Assembly (NCBI RefSeq): GCF_026314295.1
Contig: NZ_CP111108.1
Coordinates: 1,798,001-1,862,000 of the forward strand
Reading direction: 5' to 3'
DNA: 64,000 bases
DNA from: Caproicibacterium sp. BJN0003
Lineage (GTDB): Bacteria > Bacillota > Clostridia > Oscillospirales > Acutalibacteraceae
Shown: positions 24,343-32,709 of the stretch, in pieces
How the letters are laid out: each line of letters begins with the position of its first letter
Numbering within the stretch: the first letter of the stretch is position 1
Notes under the pieces: generated by a model
Seen by the model: the letters and a program-made list of their open reading frames with translations, nothing else
What the model was told of the DNA's origin: nothing
Database searches by the model: none
Program-made: the position numbers and the translations under genes

Positions 24343-25373
24343 AGGATGAAACGCTGTTCAGGCTGGTGCATGATTATCTGAAAATGTATCTTCCCCAACA
24401 GAGACGCGCCAGTCCCCACACGATAAAGGCGTACAGAACAGCGATGGAACAGCTTTTCGATTATATTACAAAGAAAAACGGTATCCCGATAGCGTCGCTT
24501 ACATTTGAAATGCTGGATGCCGAAGCGGTGTCTTCGTTCCTTGATTGGCTGACAGCAGAAAAGAAATGCTGTGCCAATACAAGAAACCATAGATTGGCAT
24601 GTATCCGAGCCTTCTTTGCCTATGCTTCTGCCTGTGCGCCGGAGAATGTCACTTATTCGGCGGCGCTCACAAAGATTCCAATTCAAAAGCAGGACAAGTA
24701 TGCGGGCGTGGACTATATGGATGAGGCTGCGGTTGAGGCTTTGCTGAAACAGCCGGACACACAAACACGAAAGGGCCTTCGAGACCAGTTCTTTATGATC
24801 TTAATGTACGATACTGCCGCCAGAATTCAGGAGATGCTTGATCTGCGCATCTGCGATATCCGCCCCGGCGCTACTCCCACGGCGACATTGCTCGGTAAGG
24901 GTTCCAAGGTTCGCACTGTGCCTTTGATGCCGGAAACTATGCAGCATTTTAATAATTATATATCTGTATTTCACCCGGGAGAAAGTATCTATTCTCAAGA
25001 AACGCTTTTCTTTGTGGAACGCAGAGGGCAAAGGCTGCCGATGTCCGACGATACGGTCAGGTACTTTCTCAAGCAATACGCTGTAGAAGCAAAAAGCGCC
25101 TGTCCATCCATACCGGATAATGTCCATCCGCATTTGTTCAGGCACAGCAGGGCAATGCATTTATACCGGCGCGGAATGGATTTGACGCTTATCTCCCAGT
25201 GGCTTGGCCACGCCCATCTTGAGACCTCTTTGATTTACGCGCACGCCGATACGGAACAGAAACGACAGGCGATTGAAAAATCCATGGGAGGAAAGGTTAC
25301 CGGCGGCATTGAAGTCCCAAAGTACATCGTAGATGACGAGACGCTCCTGAAGCGCCTTTACGGTCTGCGTTGA
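24330..25373 (+). CDS. RIT tyrosine recombinase C
   Basis: 347 residues from the GTG at 24330. N-terminal SAM-like domain (RASPHTIKAYRTAMEQLFDYI), then the integrase domain: DTAARIQEMLDLRI (Arg), GKGSKVRTVPL (Lys), VHPHLFRHSRAMHLY (HxxR), LGHAHLETSLIYAHAD (His and Tyr). All catalytic residues appear present. The gene overlaps recombinase B by 13 bp, so the three are likely translated as a coupled set. Confidence 0.91.
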   Translation: MGRVKDETLFRLVHDYLKMYLPQQRRASPHTIKAYRTAMEQLFDYITKKNGIPIASLTFEMLDAEAVSSFLDWLTAEKKCCANTRNHRLACIRAFFAYASACAPENVTYSAALTKIPIQKQDKYAGVDYMDEAAVEALLKQPDTQTRKGLRDQFFMILMYDTAARIQEMLDLRICDIRPGATPTATLLGKGSKVRTVPLMPETMQHFNNYISVFHPGESIYSQETLFFVERRGQRLPMSDDTVRYFLKQYAVEAKSACPSIPDNVHPHLFRHSRAMHLYRRGMDLTLISQWLGHAHLETSLIYAHADTEQKRQAIEKSMGGKVTGGIEVPKYIVDDETLLKRLYGLR

Positions 25374-25435
25374 AAAAAGTTATCCCGCAATTTTGCAAGC
25401 ATCTTTCCAAACGGACAGGCAGAAAACGCAGTCTA

Positions 25436-25528
25436 ATGGAAAAAAGTTATCCCGAAAGATTTGTCCGAAAATGCTCACTGGTGTGCGCTTTTCAGCCACT
25501 TTCGGGATAACTATATTTACGGGATAAC
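25436..25528 (-). repeat. RIT right terminal inverted repeat (93 bp)
   Basis: Reverse complement of the left terminus except one base (GTAAATATAG for GCAAATATAG). An extra arm (GTTATCCCGCAA) lies just inside, at about 25379-25390, after the stop of recombinase C. Confidence 0.88.
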
Positions 25529-25573
25529 TGGTTTTGTTCCGAATCTATTTCTTTAATAGCTGGCAGTTTAATA

Positions 25574-25616
25574 AAAGCGCCCATCTGAATGATTTAAATC
25601 TTTCAAATGGGCGCTT
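25574..25616 (-). terminator. Terminator of the Hcp operon
   Basis: AAGCGCCCAT pairs with ATGGGCGCTT and the inner sequence can pair further (GATTTAAATC). On the minus strand a TTTTATT tract follows. It lies just after the stop of the last operon gene (ferredoxin). Confidence 0.8.
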
Positions 25617-25624
25617 ATTTATGG

Positions 25625-25813
25625 TTATTCTACTGTGATAACAGAGACGGGACAGTTATCTCGCGCTTCTGCTGCTGAGTCTTCCGAAGATTCAGGAACA
25701 GGGTCCGCGCAAACCTCCGCATGCCCGTCATCAGCCATCCGAAATACCTCCGGACAGGTGGATGCACATAGCCCGCAGGAAATGCAGTTTTCTCTGTCAA
25801 TTATCGCTTTCAT
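25625..25813 (-). CDS. Small ferredoxin
   Basis: 62 residues with one cluster site: CISCGLCASTCPEVF at the N-terminus and DNCPVSVITVE at the end, i.e. a monocluster [4Fe-4S] ferredoxin of the clostridial/Thermotoga type. It is acidic, as expected for an electron carrier. Last gene of the Hcp operon, 21 bp after hcp, so it may feed electrons to Hcp or receive them via rubredoxin. Confidence 0.92.
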   Translation of the reverse strand: MKAIIDRENCISCGLCASTCPEVFRMADDGHAEVCADPVPESSEDSAAEARDNCPVSVITVE

Positions 25814-25834
25814 ATACTGATATTCCTTTCTGAA

Positions 25835-27466
25835 TCAGGCATTCATGAACAGTTTGATGTCATCATCAACTGTTCCGACACCCGCGATACCGAATTTTTC
25901 AACCAATACCTTAGCCACATTGGGAGACAGAAAGCCCGGCAGCGTGGGGCCGAGGTGGATGTTCTTCACGCCCAAGTACAGCAAAGCCAAGAGAACGATG
26001 ACGGCCTTCTGTTCGTACCAGGCGATATTGAAAGCAATCGGCAGCTTGTTAATATCGTCGAGTCCAAACACCTCTTTGAGTTTCAGGGCGATGACCGCCA
26101 GAGAATAGGAGTCGTTGCACTGTCCGGCGTCCAGAACTCTCGGAATACCGCCGATATCGCCCAGCTTCAGTTTATTATAGCGATACTTCGCACAGCCCGC
26201 CGTAAGAATTACCGTGTCCTTCGGGAGCTTCTCCGCAAACTCGGTGTAGTATTCCCTGGACTTCATACGTCCGTCACAGCCGGCCATAACAAAGAACTTT
26301 TTGATCGCACCGGATTTGACGGCGTCGACGATCTTGTCTGCCAGAGCCATCACCTGATTATGGGCAAAGCCGCCGACAATGCTGCCAGTCTCAATCTCAT
26401 CGGGCGCGGGAAGAGTCTTGGCAAGCGCGATGATCTCGGAAAAGTCCTTTTTGCCGTTCTCATCGGCTTCAATATGCTTGCAGCCGGGATAGCCGGTGGA
26501 ACCCGTGGTAAAGATTCTGCCCCGGACCTCCTCACTTCTTGGCGGGACGATGCAGTTGGTAGTAAAGAGGATGGGGCCATGGAAGGAGACAAATTCCTCA
26601 AGCTGCTTCCACCATGCATTGCCGTAGTTTCCGGCAAAGTTGTCGTATTTTTTGAAAGCCGGGTAATAATGGGCAGGCAGCATCTCGCTGTGGGTATACA
26701 CATCCACGCCAGTACCTTTGGTTTGCTCCAGAAGCTGCTCCAGATCGGTCAGGTCGTGACCGGAAATCAGGATCGCAGGATTTTTTCTGACGCCGATATT
26801 GACTTCGGTGATTTCAGGATTGCCGAACCGTGACGTGTTGGCCTCGTCCAGTAGCGCCATAACTTTGACACCGTATTCGCCGGTTTTCAGCGTCAGCGCG
26901 ACAAGATCGTCGGCGGAGAGGGAGTCGTCCAGTGTTGCCGCCAGTGCCTCATAGATGAAGGCGTTGATGGTCAAATCTTCTTTTCCGATGTTTTTCGCGT
27001 GCTCGGCGTAAGCAGCCATACCCTTAAGGCCGTATGTGATCATCTCGCGGAGAGAACGCACGTCCTCGTTTTCGGTTGACAGCACGCCGACGGTAGCGGC
27101 CTTTTCCAGCATGGACGCTCTGGAACTTACCGTAAACGTGGCCGCATCGTGTAAACCCGCAGAAGCAACGGAATTTCTGAGCTTGTCTCTTACGGCAATC
27201 ATTTTCATGATCTGTTTTTCAATCGAGCCGTCGTCGAAATTCGCGTTGGTGATGGTCATGAACAGGCTGCTGAGAACTTCATAATTTGTCTCGCCGAGGG
27301 TTTTGACGTCCAGCTTTCCTTTGACTACAATTTCTGAAATGCCCTTGAGCGTGTAAATCAGAAGATCCTGAAGCTTTGCCACTTCTTCGGTTTTTCCGCA
27401 GACGCCGCGCACCGCGCAGCCCTTTCCTCCGGCAGTTTCCTGACACTGATAACAAAACATACTCAT
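25835..27466 (-). CDS. hcp: Hybrid-cluster protein (hydroxylamine reductase)
   Basis: 543 residues, full length. The N-terminal cluster motif is [19 protein letters not shown]. The hybrid-cluster ligands are visible in the C-terminal domains: [13 protein letters not shown], the Cys in [38 protein letters not shown] and the Glu in [10 protein letters not shown]. Hcp reduces hydroxylamine in vitro and is a high-affinity NO reductase/nitrosylase in vivo. It is the fourth gene of the operon starting at about 28745, with rubredoxin and ferredoxin as likely partners. A partial paralogue is at 13324. Confidence 0.96.
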   Translation of the reverse strand: MSMFCYQCQETAGGKGCAVRGVCGKTEEVAKLQDLLIYTLKGISEIVVKGKLDVKTLGETNYEVLSSLFMTITNANFDDGSIEKQIMKMIAVRDKLRNSVASAGLHDAATFTVSSRASMLEKAATVGVLSTENEDVRSLREMITYGLKGMAAYAEHAKNIGKEDLTINAFIYEALAATLDDSLSADDLVALTLKTGEYGVKVMALLDEANTSRFGNPEITEVNIGVRKNPAILISGHDLTDLEQLLEQTKGTGVDVYTHSEMLPAHYYPAFKKYDNFAGNYGNAWWKQLEEFVSFHGPILFTTNCIVPPRSEEVRGRIFTTGSTGYPGCKHIEADENGKKDFSEIIALAKTLPAPDEIETGSIVGGFAHNQVMALADKIVDAVKSGAIKKFFVMAGCDGRMKSREYYTEFAEKLPKDTVILTAGCAKYRYNKLKLGDIGGIPRVLDAGQCNDSYSLAVIALKLKEVFGLDDINKLPIAFNIAWYEQKAVIVLLALLYLGVKNIHLGPTLPGFLSPNVAKVLVEKFGIAGVGTVDDDIKLFMNA

Positions 27467-27487
27467 TTTTGCTTCCTCCTTTAAAAT

Positions 27488-27652
27488 TCAGTCTTCAACA
27501 GGTTCAAATTCATCTTTACCGACAAAACAAATGGGGCACTGCCAATCATCGGGTAAATCTTCAAATGCCGTACCGGGCGCGATGCCGCTGTCGGGATCAC
27601 CAAGCGCGGGATCATAGATATACCCGCAGGGAATACACCTGTACTTTTTCAT
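27488..27652 (-). CDS. Rubredoxin
   Basis: 54 residues. Both iron-binding knuckles are clear: [12 protein letters not shown] near the N-terminus and [17 protein letters not shown] at the end, with the usual aromatic core (DLPDDWQCP). The first knuckle reads CIPCGY where CxxCGY is standard. It lies 21 bp upstream of hcp in the same operon and probably carries electrons to Hcp or to the flavodoxin-less diiron protein elsewhere on the island. Confidence 0.93.
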   Translation of the reverse strand: MKKYRCIPCGYIYDPALGDPDSGIAPGTAFEDLPDDWQCPICFVGKDEFEPVED

Positions 27653-27673
27653 CCGGATTCCTCCTTCGCTTTC

Positions 27674-27988
27674 TCAGCTTTTCGGAGCAGGCGCCTTTAC
27701 GACAATCAGCTCCAGCGTTTCGTCATGCACATTTCTGACATTCATTTTGGTTTGAAACGGAATTTTCAGCAGCGTTCCGGCCTCGTACTCATGGATTTCC
27801 TGATCATCAAGGCCGATGGAAAGCTGTCCTCGAATGACGGTCATATACACGTTTGAATTGGATAAGTGTTCCGGCAGCCCCTCGCCCTTGTTGAACACCA
27901 TGTGGAGGTAATGCAGGTTTTCGTCAAATAAGATTTTTTCTATCGCTTTTTCATTGGTTCTGGACAGCTTATACTCTTTTTCTACCAT
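27674..27988 (-). CDS. Cupin-domain protein
   Basis: 104 residues, a single cupin barrel. The pattern GEGLPEHLSNSNVYMTVIRGQLSIGLDDQEIHEYEAGTLLKIPFQTKMNVRNV fits the two cupin motifs; the first motif has a single His (PEH) and the second lacks the usual His (KMNVRN), so a metal site would be incomplete. Small cupins of this type often accompany hcp in Clostridia. Role unknown, possibly sensing or protecting a redox partner. Confidence 0.8.
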   Translation of the reverse strand: MVEKEYKLSRTNEKAIEKILFDENLHYLHMVFNKGEGLPEHLSNSNVYMTVIRGQLSIGLDDQEIHEYEAGTLLKIPFQTKMNVRNVHDETLELIVVKAPAPKS

Positions 27989-28003
27989 AATAATAGACTC
28001 CTG

Positions 28004-28708
28004 TCAATCAAGAATTTTCCCGTCGGTTGAAATCGTGACAACCTGCCAGGGAATCATTTTTCCGCTGTTTTGAAGCGCCCTTTTTACCGCGTTTTCGATC
28101 CCTCCGCAGCAGGGAACTTCCATTCTCACCACCGTGACGCTTTTGATGCTGTTGTTCTTTATAATCTCGGTCAGCTTTTCGCTGTAATCCCCTTCGTCAA
28201 GCTTGGGGCAGCCAATCAGAGTCACTTTGTTCCGGATAAATCTGTTGTGAAAATCGCCGTAAGCATAGGCCGTACAGTCGGCGGCAATGAGGAGATTGGC
28301 GTCCGCAAAATACGGAGCATTGACCGGTGCAAGTTTGATTTGGACGGGCCACTGTGACAACTGGCTTTTGTTTTCGCTGATATTGGAATGGACGGCCTCA
28401 CACTTATTTTCCCGATGGATGGATTTAGATTGTGTGCCAGGGCATCCGCAGGCCAACGTTTCTGCTTGCTGGCTCAGCTTGCTTTTCTTCACGGCGGCTT
28501 CATCGTATTCTTTCGCTTCGCGTTCTTCGAAACTGATAGCTGCTGTCGGGCAGGCCGGCAGGCAGTCGCCGAGGCCGTCGCAGTAATCGTCGCGGAGAAG
28601 CTTGGCCTTTCCGTTTATCATTCCGATTGCCCCTTCGTGACAGGCTTTTGCGCACAGTCCGCAGCCGTTGCATTTCTCTTCATCAATTCTGATAATTTTT
28701 CGAATCAT
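28004..28708 (-). CDS. Ferredoxin-domain iron-sulfur protein of the hcp operon
   Basis: 234 residues. The N-terminal 60 residues hold two [4Fe-4S] motifs (CNGCGLCAKACHEG and CDGLGDCLPACP). After a linker with CGCPG, the C-terminal 110 residues form a domain with further Cys (LIAADCTAYAYGDF, LIGCPKLDEG, VPCCGGIENAVKRAL). This architecture is common beside hcp in Clostridia and is taken to be an electron-transfer partner. It is the first gene of the operon, which runs from here through cupin, rubredoxin, hcp and ferredoxin with gaps of about 15-21 bp. Confidence 0.85.
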   Translation of the reverse strand: MIRKIIRIDEEKCNGCGLCAKACHEGAIGMINGKAKLLRDDYCDGLGDCLPACPTAAISFEEREAKEYDEAAVKKSKLSQQAETLACGCPGTQSKSIHRENKCEAVHSNISENKSQLSQWPVQIKLAPVNAPYFADANLLIAADCTAYAYGDFHNRFIRNKVTLIGCPKLDEGDYSEKLTEIIKNNSIKSVTVVRMEVPCCGGIENAVKRALQNSGKMIPWQVVTISTDGKILD

Positions 28709-28751
28709 GTTCCGTCCCCCACTTTCAAGTTGTTGTTGACTTTATGGTTTG

Positions 28752-28793
28752 AGTTTACTATTCTTAAATCAATAAGTCTGTTGGAATTCCAAC
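28752..28793 (-). promoter_or_regulatory. GTTGG-N4-CCAAC operator and promoter of the hcp operon
   Basis: The 14-bp perfect palindrome GTTGGAATTCCAAC (28780-28793, centre 28786.5) lies between the hcp operon and the divergent CRP-family gene. The minus-strand hexamer TAAACT at 28757-28752 gives an operon start at 28745 and an operator centre at -41.5. For the plus-strand regulator gene (ATG 28807) the site is too close for activation and may give feedback. Confidence 0.72.
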
Positions 28794-28806
28794 GAAAGAG
28801 GATTTT

Positions 28807-29547
28807 ATGAGAAATTATTTGGATGTATTGAAAACAGTACAATTATTCAGAGGCATTGAAGAGGCAGATTTGCAGCCGCTTTTGTTGTGCCTGGCCGCGA
28901 AATCGGTTCGTTTTGAAAAAGGGCAAACCGTATTTTCCAGCGGCGAAAGCATCGAAAAATTCGGCATTGTTCTATCGGGACAGGTTCAGGTCGTTCAGGA
29001 TGACTATTACGGAAACAGAAGCATCCTCGGAAAAATTGACATTGGAAATCTGTTCGGGGAATCCTTTGCCTGCGCGGAAATAAAAATGCTTCCGGTCAGA
29101 GTAATCACAACGACCGAAAGCGAACTGCTATTTATCGACTGTCACAGGCTTGCCGTTCCATGCGCCAGGGCGTGTGCTTTTCACGGCAAGCTCATTCAGA
29201 ATATGCTAAGCATTATAGCCATGAAAAATATAGCGCTGACGCAGAAAATTGAATTTATGTCAAAGCGTACCACTCGCGAAAAGCTCCTTGCCTATCTCTC
29301 GGCCGAAGCGAAGAAAGCAGAAAACACCCGTTTCAGTATTCCTTTTAACCGGCAGGAACTCGCGGACTACCTTTCCGTCGAGCGCAGCGCCATGTCAGCC
29401 GAGCTTTCAAAGCTCAGGGACGACGGCGTTCTAAGGTTTCACAAAAATCAGTTCGAGCTGTTACAAACGACCGGTGCAGTCGTCAGTCTCAATGATACCT
29501 CTGACCTTAATGATAAAATGAACTGTATTTTTCTTCGCAATGAATGA
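28807..29547 (+). CDS. CRP/FNR-family regulator, probable activator of the hcp operon
   Basis: 246 residues, standard CRP fold. Effector domain includes GEIDxGNLFGESFACAEIK-like signature (IDIGNLFGESFACAEIK). Recognition helix VERSAMSAELSKLRDDG. Like the regulator at 18066, it has Cys residues near the dimer helix (CHRLAVPCARACAFH), which may sense NO or redox state. It is divergent from the hcp operon across the GTTGG-N4-CCAAC palindrome. HcpR-type regulators are known to control hcp in anaerobes, so an HcpR-like role is likely. RBS AGAGGA precedes the ATG. Confidence 0.87.
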   Translation: MRNYLDVLKTVQLFRGIEEADLQPLLLCLAAKSVRFEKGQTVFSSGESIEKFGIVLSGQVQVVQDDYYGNRSILGKIDIGNLFGESFACAEIKMLPVRVITTTESELLFIDCHRLAVPCARACAFHGKLIQNMLSIIAMKNIALTQKIEFMSKRTTREKLLAYLSAEAKKAENTRFSIPFNRQELADYLSVERSAMSAELSKLRDDGVLRFHKNQFELLQTTGAVVSLNDTSDLNDKMNCIFLRNE

Positions 29548-29587
29548 ACATGATTATGGTACTGTTTGTTTCAAGATAATAATATTT

Positions 29588-30271
29588 TCAGGAGTCTATA
29601 TGCAGTTTGTTCAGCAAATCAACATCCATGATTGTAATCTGTTTTGGATCATAGGTGATAAGGCCATCTTTTCTCATCTTATTCAGCTCTCTTGATAAAG
29701 AAGGCCTTTGAACCCCTATTTTTTCAGCCAGTTCTTTTTTGGTCATATTCAATTTAATTGTTGCGGATTTTTGAGTGTGGTATTCGTGAAGCAAAAACTC
29801 AATGATGCACTGTCTGATAGTTTTCAGTGACAAAGTCTTGATTTTTCCCATTAAAATCAATGTTTTGTCTGATGCAGACTGGAGAAAGCCATTTATAAAC
29901 TTCATGTTTTCTTGGCACAGCTTTATAATTAATTCCTTCTTGATCTGGAGAATTTCCGTATCACACTTTGCTGTGATCGTCATGGGATAAAAATTTCTAT
30001 GTGAAAAAAGAAGATTTTCTCCCATAGCCTCGCCAGCCGAAAAATTGCAAATCGTGAGCAGATCCCCATTCGAATCAATTTTTTGTATTAAGACAGTCCC
30101 GCTCAAAATGATGTCGAGGTTCTCACATTTTTCATTCTGAAGATGTACTATGGAATCTTTGAAGTAAGTGCTGATACGGTAAAGATTATTTTGAAACAAT
30201 TTATCCAGTTCATTAGTCGAGAAGCACTTAAATAGATTTACCGTTTCAAGAAAAGAAATAAAATTATCCAA
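29588..30271 (-). CDS. CRP/FNR-family regulator, probable activator of the dehydratase-type operon
   Basis: 227 residues. Effector domain (about 10-125) with SAGEAMGENLLFSH, then the HTH with recognition helix VQRPSLSRELNKMRKDG. It lacks the Cys cluster seen in the other two HcpR-like regulators. It is divergent from the operon at 30374-34755 across the palindrome 30291-30314, whose half-site GTAAC differs from those near the other regulators. It is the natural candidate to read that site. Effector unknown. Confidence 0.86.
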   Translation of the reverse strand: MDNFISFLETVNLFKCFSTNELDKLFQNNLYRISTYFKDSIVHLQNEKCENLDIILSGTVLIQKIDSNGDLLTICNFSAGEAMGENLLFSHRNFYPMTITAKCDTEILQIKKELIIKLCQENMKFINGFLQSASDKTLILMGKIKTLSLKTIRQCIIEFLLHEYHTQKSATIKLNMTKKELAEKIGVQRPSLSRELNKMRKDGLITYDPKQITIMDVDLLNKLHIDS

Positions 30272-30290
30272 AATATCGCGCCTTTCTTCG

Positions 30291-30337
30291 AAGGAGTAAC
30301 CATGGTTACTCCTTTCACTTTTGTTTTTGATTATAAT
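30291..30337 (+). promoter_or_regulatory. GTAAC-N4-GTTAC operator and promoter of the dehydratase-type operon
   Basis: A 24-bp perfect palindrome (30291-30314; core GGAGTAACCATGGTTACTCC) is centred at 30302.5. TATAAT at 30332-30337 gives a start at 30344 and an operator centre at -41.5. No good -35 box is present, as expected for an activator-dependent promoter. The ATG inside the palindrome (30302) would be upstream of the transcript and so is not a start codon. Confidence 0.82.
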
Positions 30338-30373
30338 ACAAAAGTATCAAAGAAGAAAGGGGCCTTAAATGTC

Positions 30374-31552
30374 TTGGATAAAAAATATGAGGATCAGATT
30401 CTGAAATCGATAGATGCCGTGCGCGAAAAAGCACCAGATATCCCGCTGGATTATTTTTTCGATATCTGGAAGGGATTCTGGTTTGGGGAACAAAAGACAG
30501 AAATGCCGTCCATAGCGGTATTGGGGACCGGTATTCCCGAATTATATATCCGGGCTGCCGGTGCGAAACCGCTATTTTTGCTGGGAGGCAATTACTTTAC
30601 GGATCAATACGCAGAACAGGTGTTTCCGCAGATTTCGGACCCTGTGCTCAAATCCGCAAGCAGCATTCTCTTTTCCGGACAGCTCTCCTGCATGAGGGAT
30701 ATCATCGGGATGGTTGTGTCGGTGAGCAACGCAGATACGCGTAAAGTTGTGTCTTATTTAAAAGGCCTGGGGCATCCGGTAATCGTGATGGAGGAGGAGC
30801 CGTTTCTGGATTCAAAAGCCACATCACGGTTTCGGTCGTCACAGATGGATTTAGTTATGGAGCTGCAAAAGCTCACACACCGACCGATTACCGCCAAGAG
30901 CATCCGAACTGCCGCGAAGCAAATCACCAGCGCACATGATGCCATCCGGCGCCTTAAGACTATGGATATTCCGCAAATCGCAAAGGATTTTATCAAGCAG
31001 ACCTATTATCTTGCTCCTGACATTCAGGAATGGACCGACCGCGTGAATGGATTCGCCGAGGAAAACCTGAAGCCGATGCCCGAAAACCGGTCCCATCTGC
31101 TGCTGATCGGGTCACCGATCTTTTTCCCGAATGTCAAAATCCCGACTGTATTACATAATGTCGGCATCCAAGATTATGAGAATCACTGCGGAGTCCCTGA
31201 TCCGGAGGATTACACAGAGCTTATGGAGCATGATCCTTTCTCGCTGAATTCCATGTTCAGGGATCTGAATGAAATTCATTACAGATCGGCACAAAACGAT
31301 ATTGCTCGCGCACTGTGTTCTGATACTTCTTTTCTGCAAAACGCCAGCGGTGTCATATACCATCTGCTCAAGGGACAACTCATGTATGCTTATGAAGCGA
31401 ATCGGATTGAAAAGGCCGCCATCAGGGCGGGGATTCCGTTCGTCTGCATTGAAACAGATTATACGAATGCCGATACCGAGCAGATCAGAATCCGCCTGGA
31501 AGCATTTTCAGAACTGCTGACGCAGACCGGAAAACTGCCTGCGGCAGTATAA
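30374..31552 (+). CDS. HgdB/DCCP-family protein, Cys-poor subunit
   Basis: 392 residues from the TTG at 30374, chosen because GAAAGGGG lies 11 bases upstream and the longer ATG start (30302) falls in the operator. The fold matches the 2-hydroxyacyl-CoA dehydratase D family: ending ASGVIYHLLKGQ...IRAGIPFVCIETDYTNADTEQIRIRLEAFSELL. Compared with its partner at 32709, several cluster-ligand positions are lost: GCTPYDFE corresponds to GQLMYAYE here. It likely pairs with that protein as a heterodimer in which this subunit has an incomplete or no cluster. Substrate unknown. Confidence 0.8.
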   Translation: MDKKYEDQILKSIDAVREKAPDIPLDYFFDIWKGFWFGEQKTEMPSIAVLGTGIPELYIRAAGAKPLFLLGGNYFTDQYAEQVFPQISDPVLKSASSILFSGQLSCMRDIIGMVVSVSNADTRKVVSYLKGLGHPVIVMEEEPFLDSKATSRFRSSQMDLVMELQKLTHRPITAKSIRTAAKQITSAHDAIRRLKTMDIPQIAKDFIKQTYYLAPDIQEWTDRVNGFAEENLKPMPENRSHLLLIGSPIFFPNVKIPTVLHNVGIQDYENHCGVPDPEDYTELMEHDPFSLNSMFRDLNEIHYRSAQNDIARALCSDTSFLQNASGVIYHLLKGQLMYAYEANRIEKAAIRAGIPFVCIETDYTNADTEQIRIRLEAFSELLTQTGKLPAAV

Positions 31553-31600
31553 AAATAAATATTTATCAGCTTAAAACTCAAAGCGATTAAGGAGGAACTT

Positions 31601-31999
31601 ATGCCATTCAGCTTTCTTTTACAAGAACTGCATCAAAAGGCTGCGGAAAAGATAAAAGCGGCAAAAGCGCATCGTAGGATTATTGCCGTCGTGATTGTAG
31701 CTGCTCTTGTCACGATCGCCTTTTTCACCGTCAAAACGAATCTTGCGCGGAGCTCAGAGGTTGGAAACTCAGCACCCGCAAGCAATATAATGCAAAGCGC
31801 AGGGAACGCAGCCCAGCCAAACGGTGGCAATCAAACCGAAACCGCTATGCAGGCCAAAACACTTAAGCGCATTGAAAATGTTGCCTCTATTTTAGGTATT
31901 GCCGTATTGACATCGGGAGGCATGATAATCTATTACCAAAAAAAGAAAAAACGCGTTGCACCGCTTCCGGTACTGCGGAGTGAGGAGGAGACACATTGA
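31601..31999 (+). CDS. Unknown two-helix membrane protein
   Basis: 132 residues; AAGGAGG precedes the ATG. A basic N-terminus (HQKAAEKIKAAKAHRR) leads into a membrane helix (IIAVVIVAALVTIAFFTV). An external Ser/Asn/Gln-rich linker of about 50 residues follows, then a second helix (NVASILGIAVLTSGGMIIYY) and a basic tail. I do not recognise the family. Its stop overlaps the start of the membrane ferredoxin gene, so the two may form a membrane complex. Confidence 0.7.
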   Translation: MPFSFLLQELHQKAAEKIKAAKAHRRIIAVVIVAALVTIAFFTVKTNLARSSEVGNSAPASNIMQSAGNAAQPNGGNQTETAMQAKTLKRIENVASILGIAVLTSGGMIIYYQKKKKRVAPLPVLRSEEETH

Positions 32000-32709
32000 A
32001 GCAGCGTAAAATTACGGCTTTCCGTATCATGTGTCTACTGATTGCCGTTGCTGTACTCGTTTTTCTGGGAAGCGGATACCGGATTATTATTTTGTTGCTC
32101 AGCATCTTCAGCGCTCTGGTTTTTGGGCGTCTCTGGTGCGGCTATGTCTGCCCGCTGGGCTTTTATCAGGAACTGCTTTCAATGCTTCGGAAAAAACTGC
32201 ATATTCCGACGTTCCACGTGTCATTAAAGGTGAAATCCTATTTGCGTCCGCTGAAATGGATCATACTTGTATATTTTCTGGCCAGCGTTTTGTTTTTTGG
32301 GCTGCGCCCAGTTATGTATATACGGCCCGACCTTTCCTTCAGCAGCGCAGATATGAGTATCTATAAAATCATTATTGTCGGTATTGTAACGGGAATTTGT
32401 TTTCTGAAAGAAAGGGCGTTCTGTAAATACTGTCCGCTAGGGACACTCCGGGGCTTTGTCAATAAAATCAGCTTCGGAAAAATTAAAAAGGACGGTACGG
32501 CGTGTACACACTGCCGCGCTTGTCTTGAATGTTGTCCAATGGATATCCGCTCCATTTATGAAGAACGCAACAAATCCGATATCACTCACTCGGATTGTAT
32601 CTACTGTATGAAATGCATTGAGGCATGCCCGGAGCAGGATGTGCTTTCCTTTACCCTGTTTGGGAAAAAGGTATTGTCATCCAAACGTAATAGTAAGCAG
32701 GTGAAATAA
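31996..32709 (+). CDS. NapH-like membrane ferredoxin protein
   Basis: 237 residues from a TTG overlapping the previous stop (TTGA). It has four or five membrane helices. The NapH/RdxA-type loop motif CGYVCPLGFYQELL and a second FCKYCPLGTLRGF sit between helices. The C-terminal domain has two [4Fe-4S] motifs (CTHCRACLECCPMDI and CIYCMKCIEACPEQ). Such proteins move electrons between the membrane pool and soluble reductases. Placed between two HgdB-like genes, it suggests that this reductase is fed from the membrane. Confidence 0.85.
   Translation: MKQRKITAFRIMCLLIAVAVLVFLGSGYRIIILLLSIFSALVFGRLWCGYVCPLGFYQELLSMLRKKLHIPTFHVSLKVKSYLRPLKWIILVYFLASVLFFGLRPVMYIRPDLSFSSADMSIYKIIIVGIVTGICFLKERAFCKYCPLGTLRGFVNKISFGKIKKDGTACTHCRACLECCPMDIRSIYEERNKSDITHSDCIYCMKCIEACPEQDVLSFTLFGKKVLSSKRNSKQVK

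Larger units (their letters stand above)
21905..25528 (+). mobile_element. RIT (recombinase-in-trio) transposon, complete
   Basis: Three overlapping tyrosine-recombinase genes lie between 93-bp terminal inverted repeats (21905-21997 and 25436-25528) that differ at one base. This is the layout described for RIT elements. Each terminus carries several copies of the arm GTTATCCCG(AAAG) in both orientations, expected for recombinase binding. No cargo gene is present. Near-identical ends and intact genes suggest the element is recent and possibly active. Confidence 0.85.

Noticed and set aside
21905-25528. Tn554-type transposon
   Set aside because: Tn554 has two tyrosine recombinases plus a small non-recombinase TnpC and lacks long terminal inverted repeats; three recombinases with 93-bp repeats fit a RIT element.
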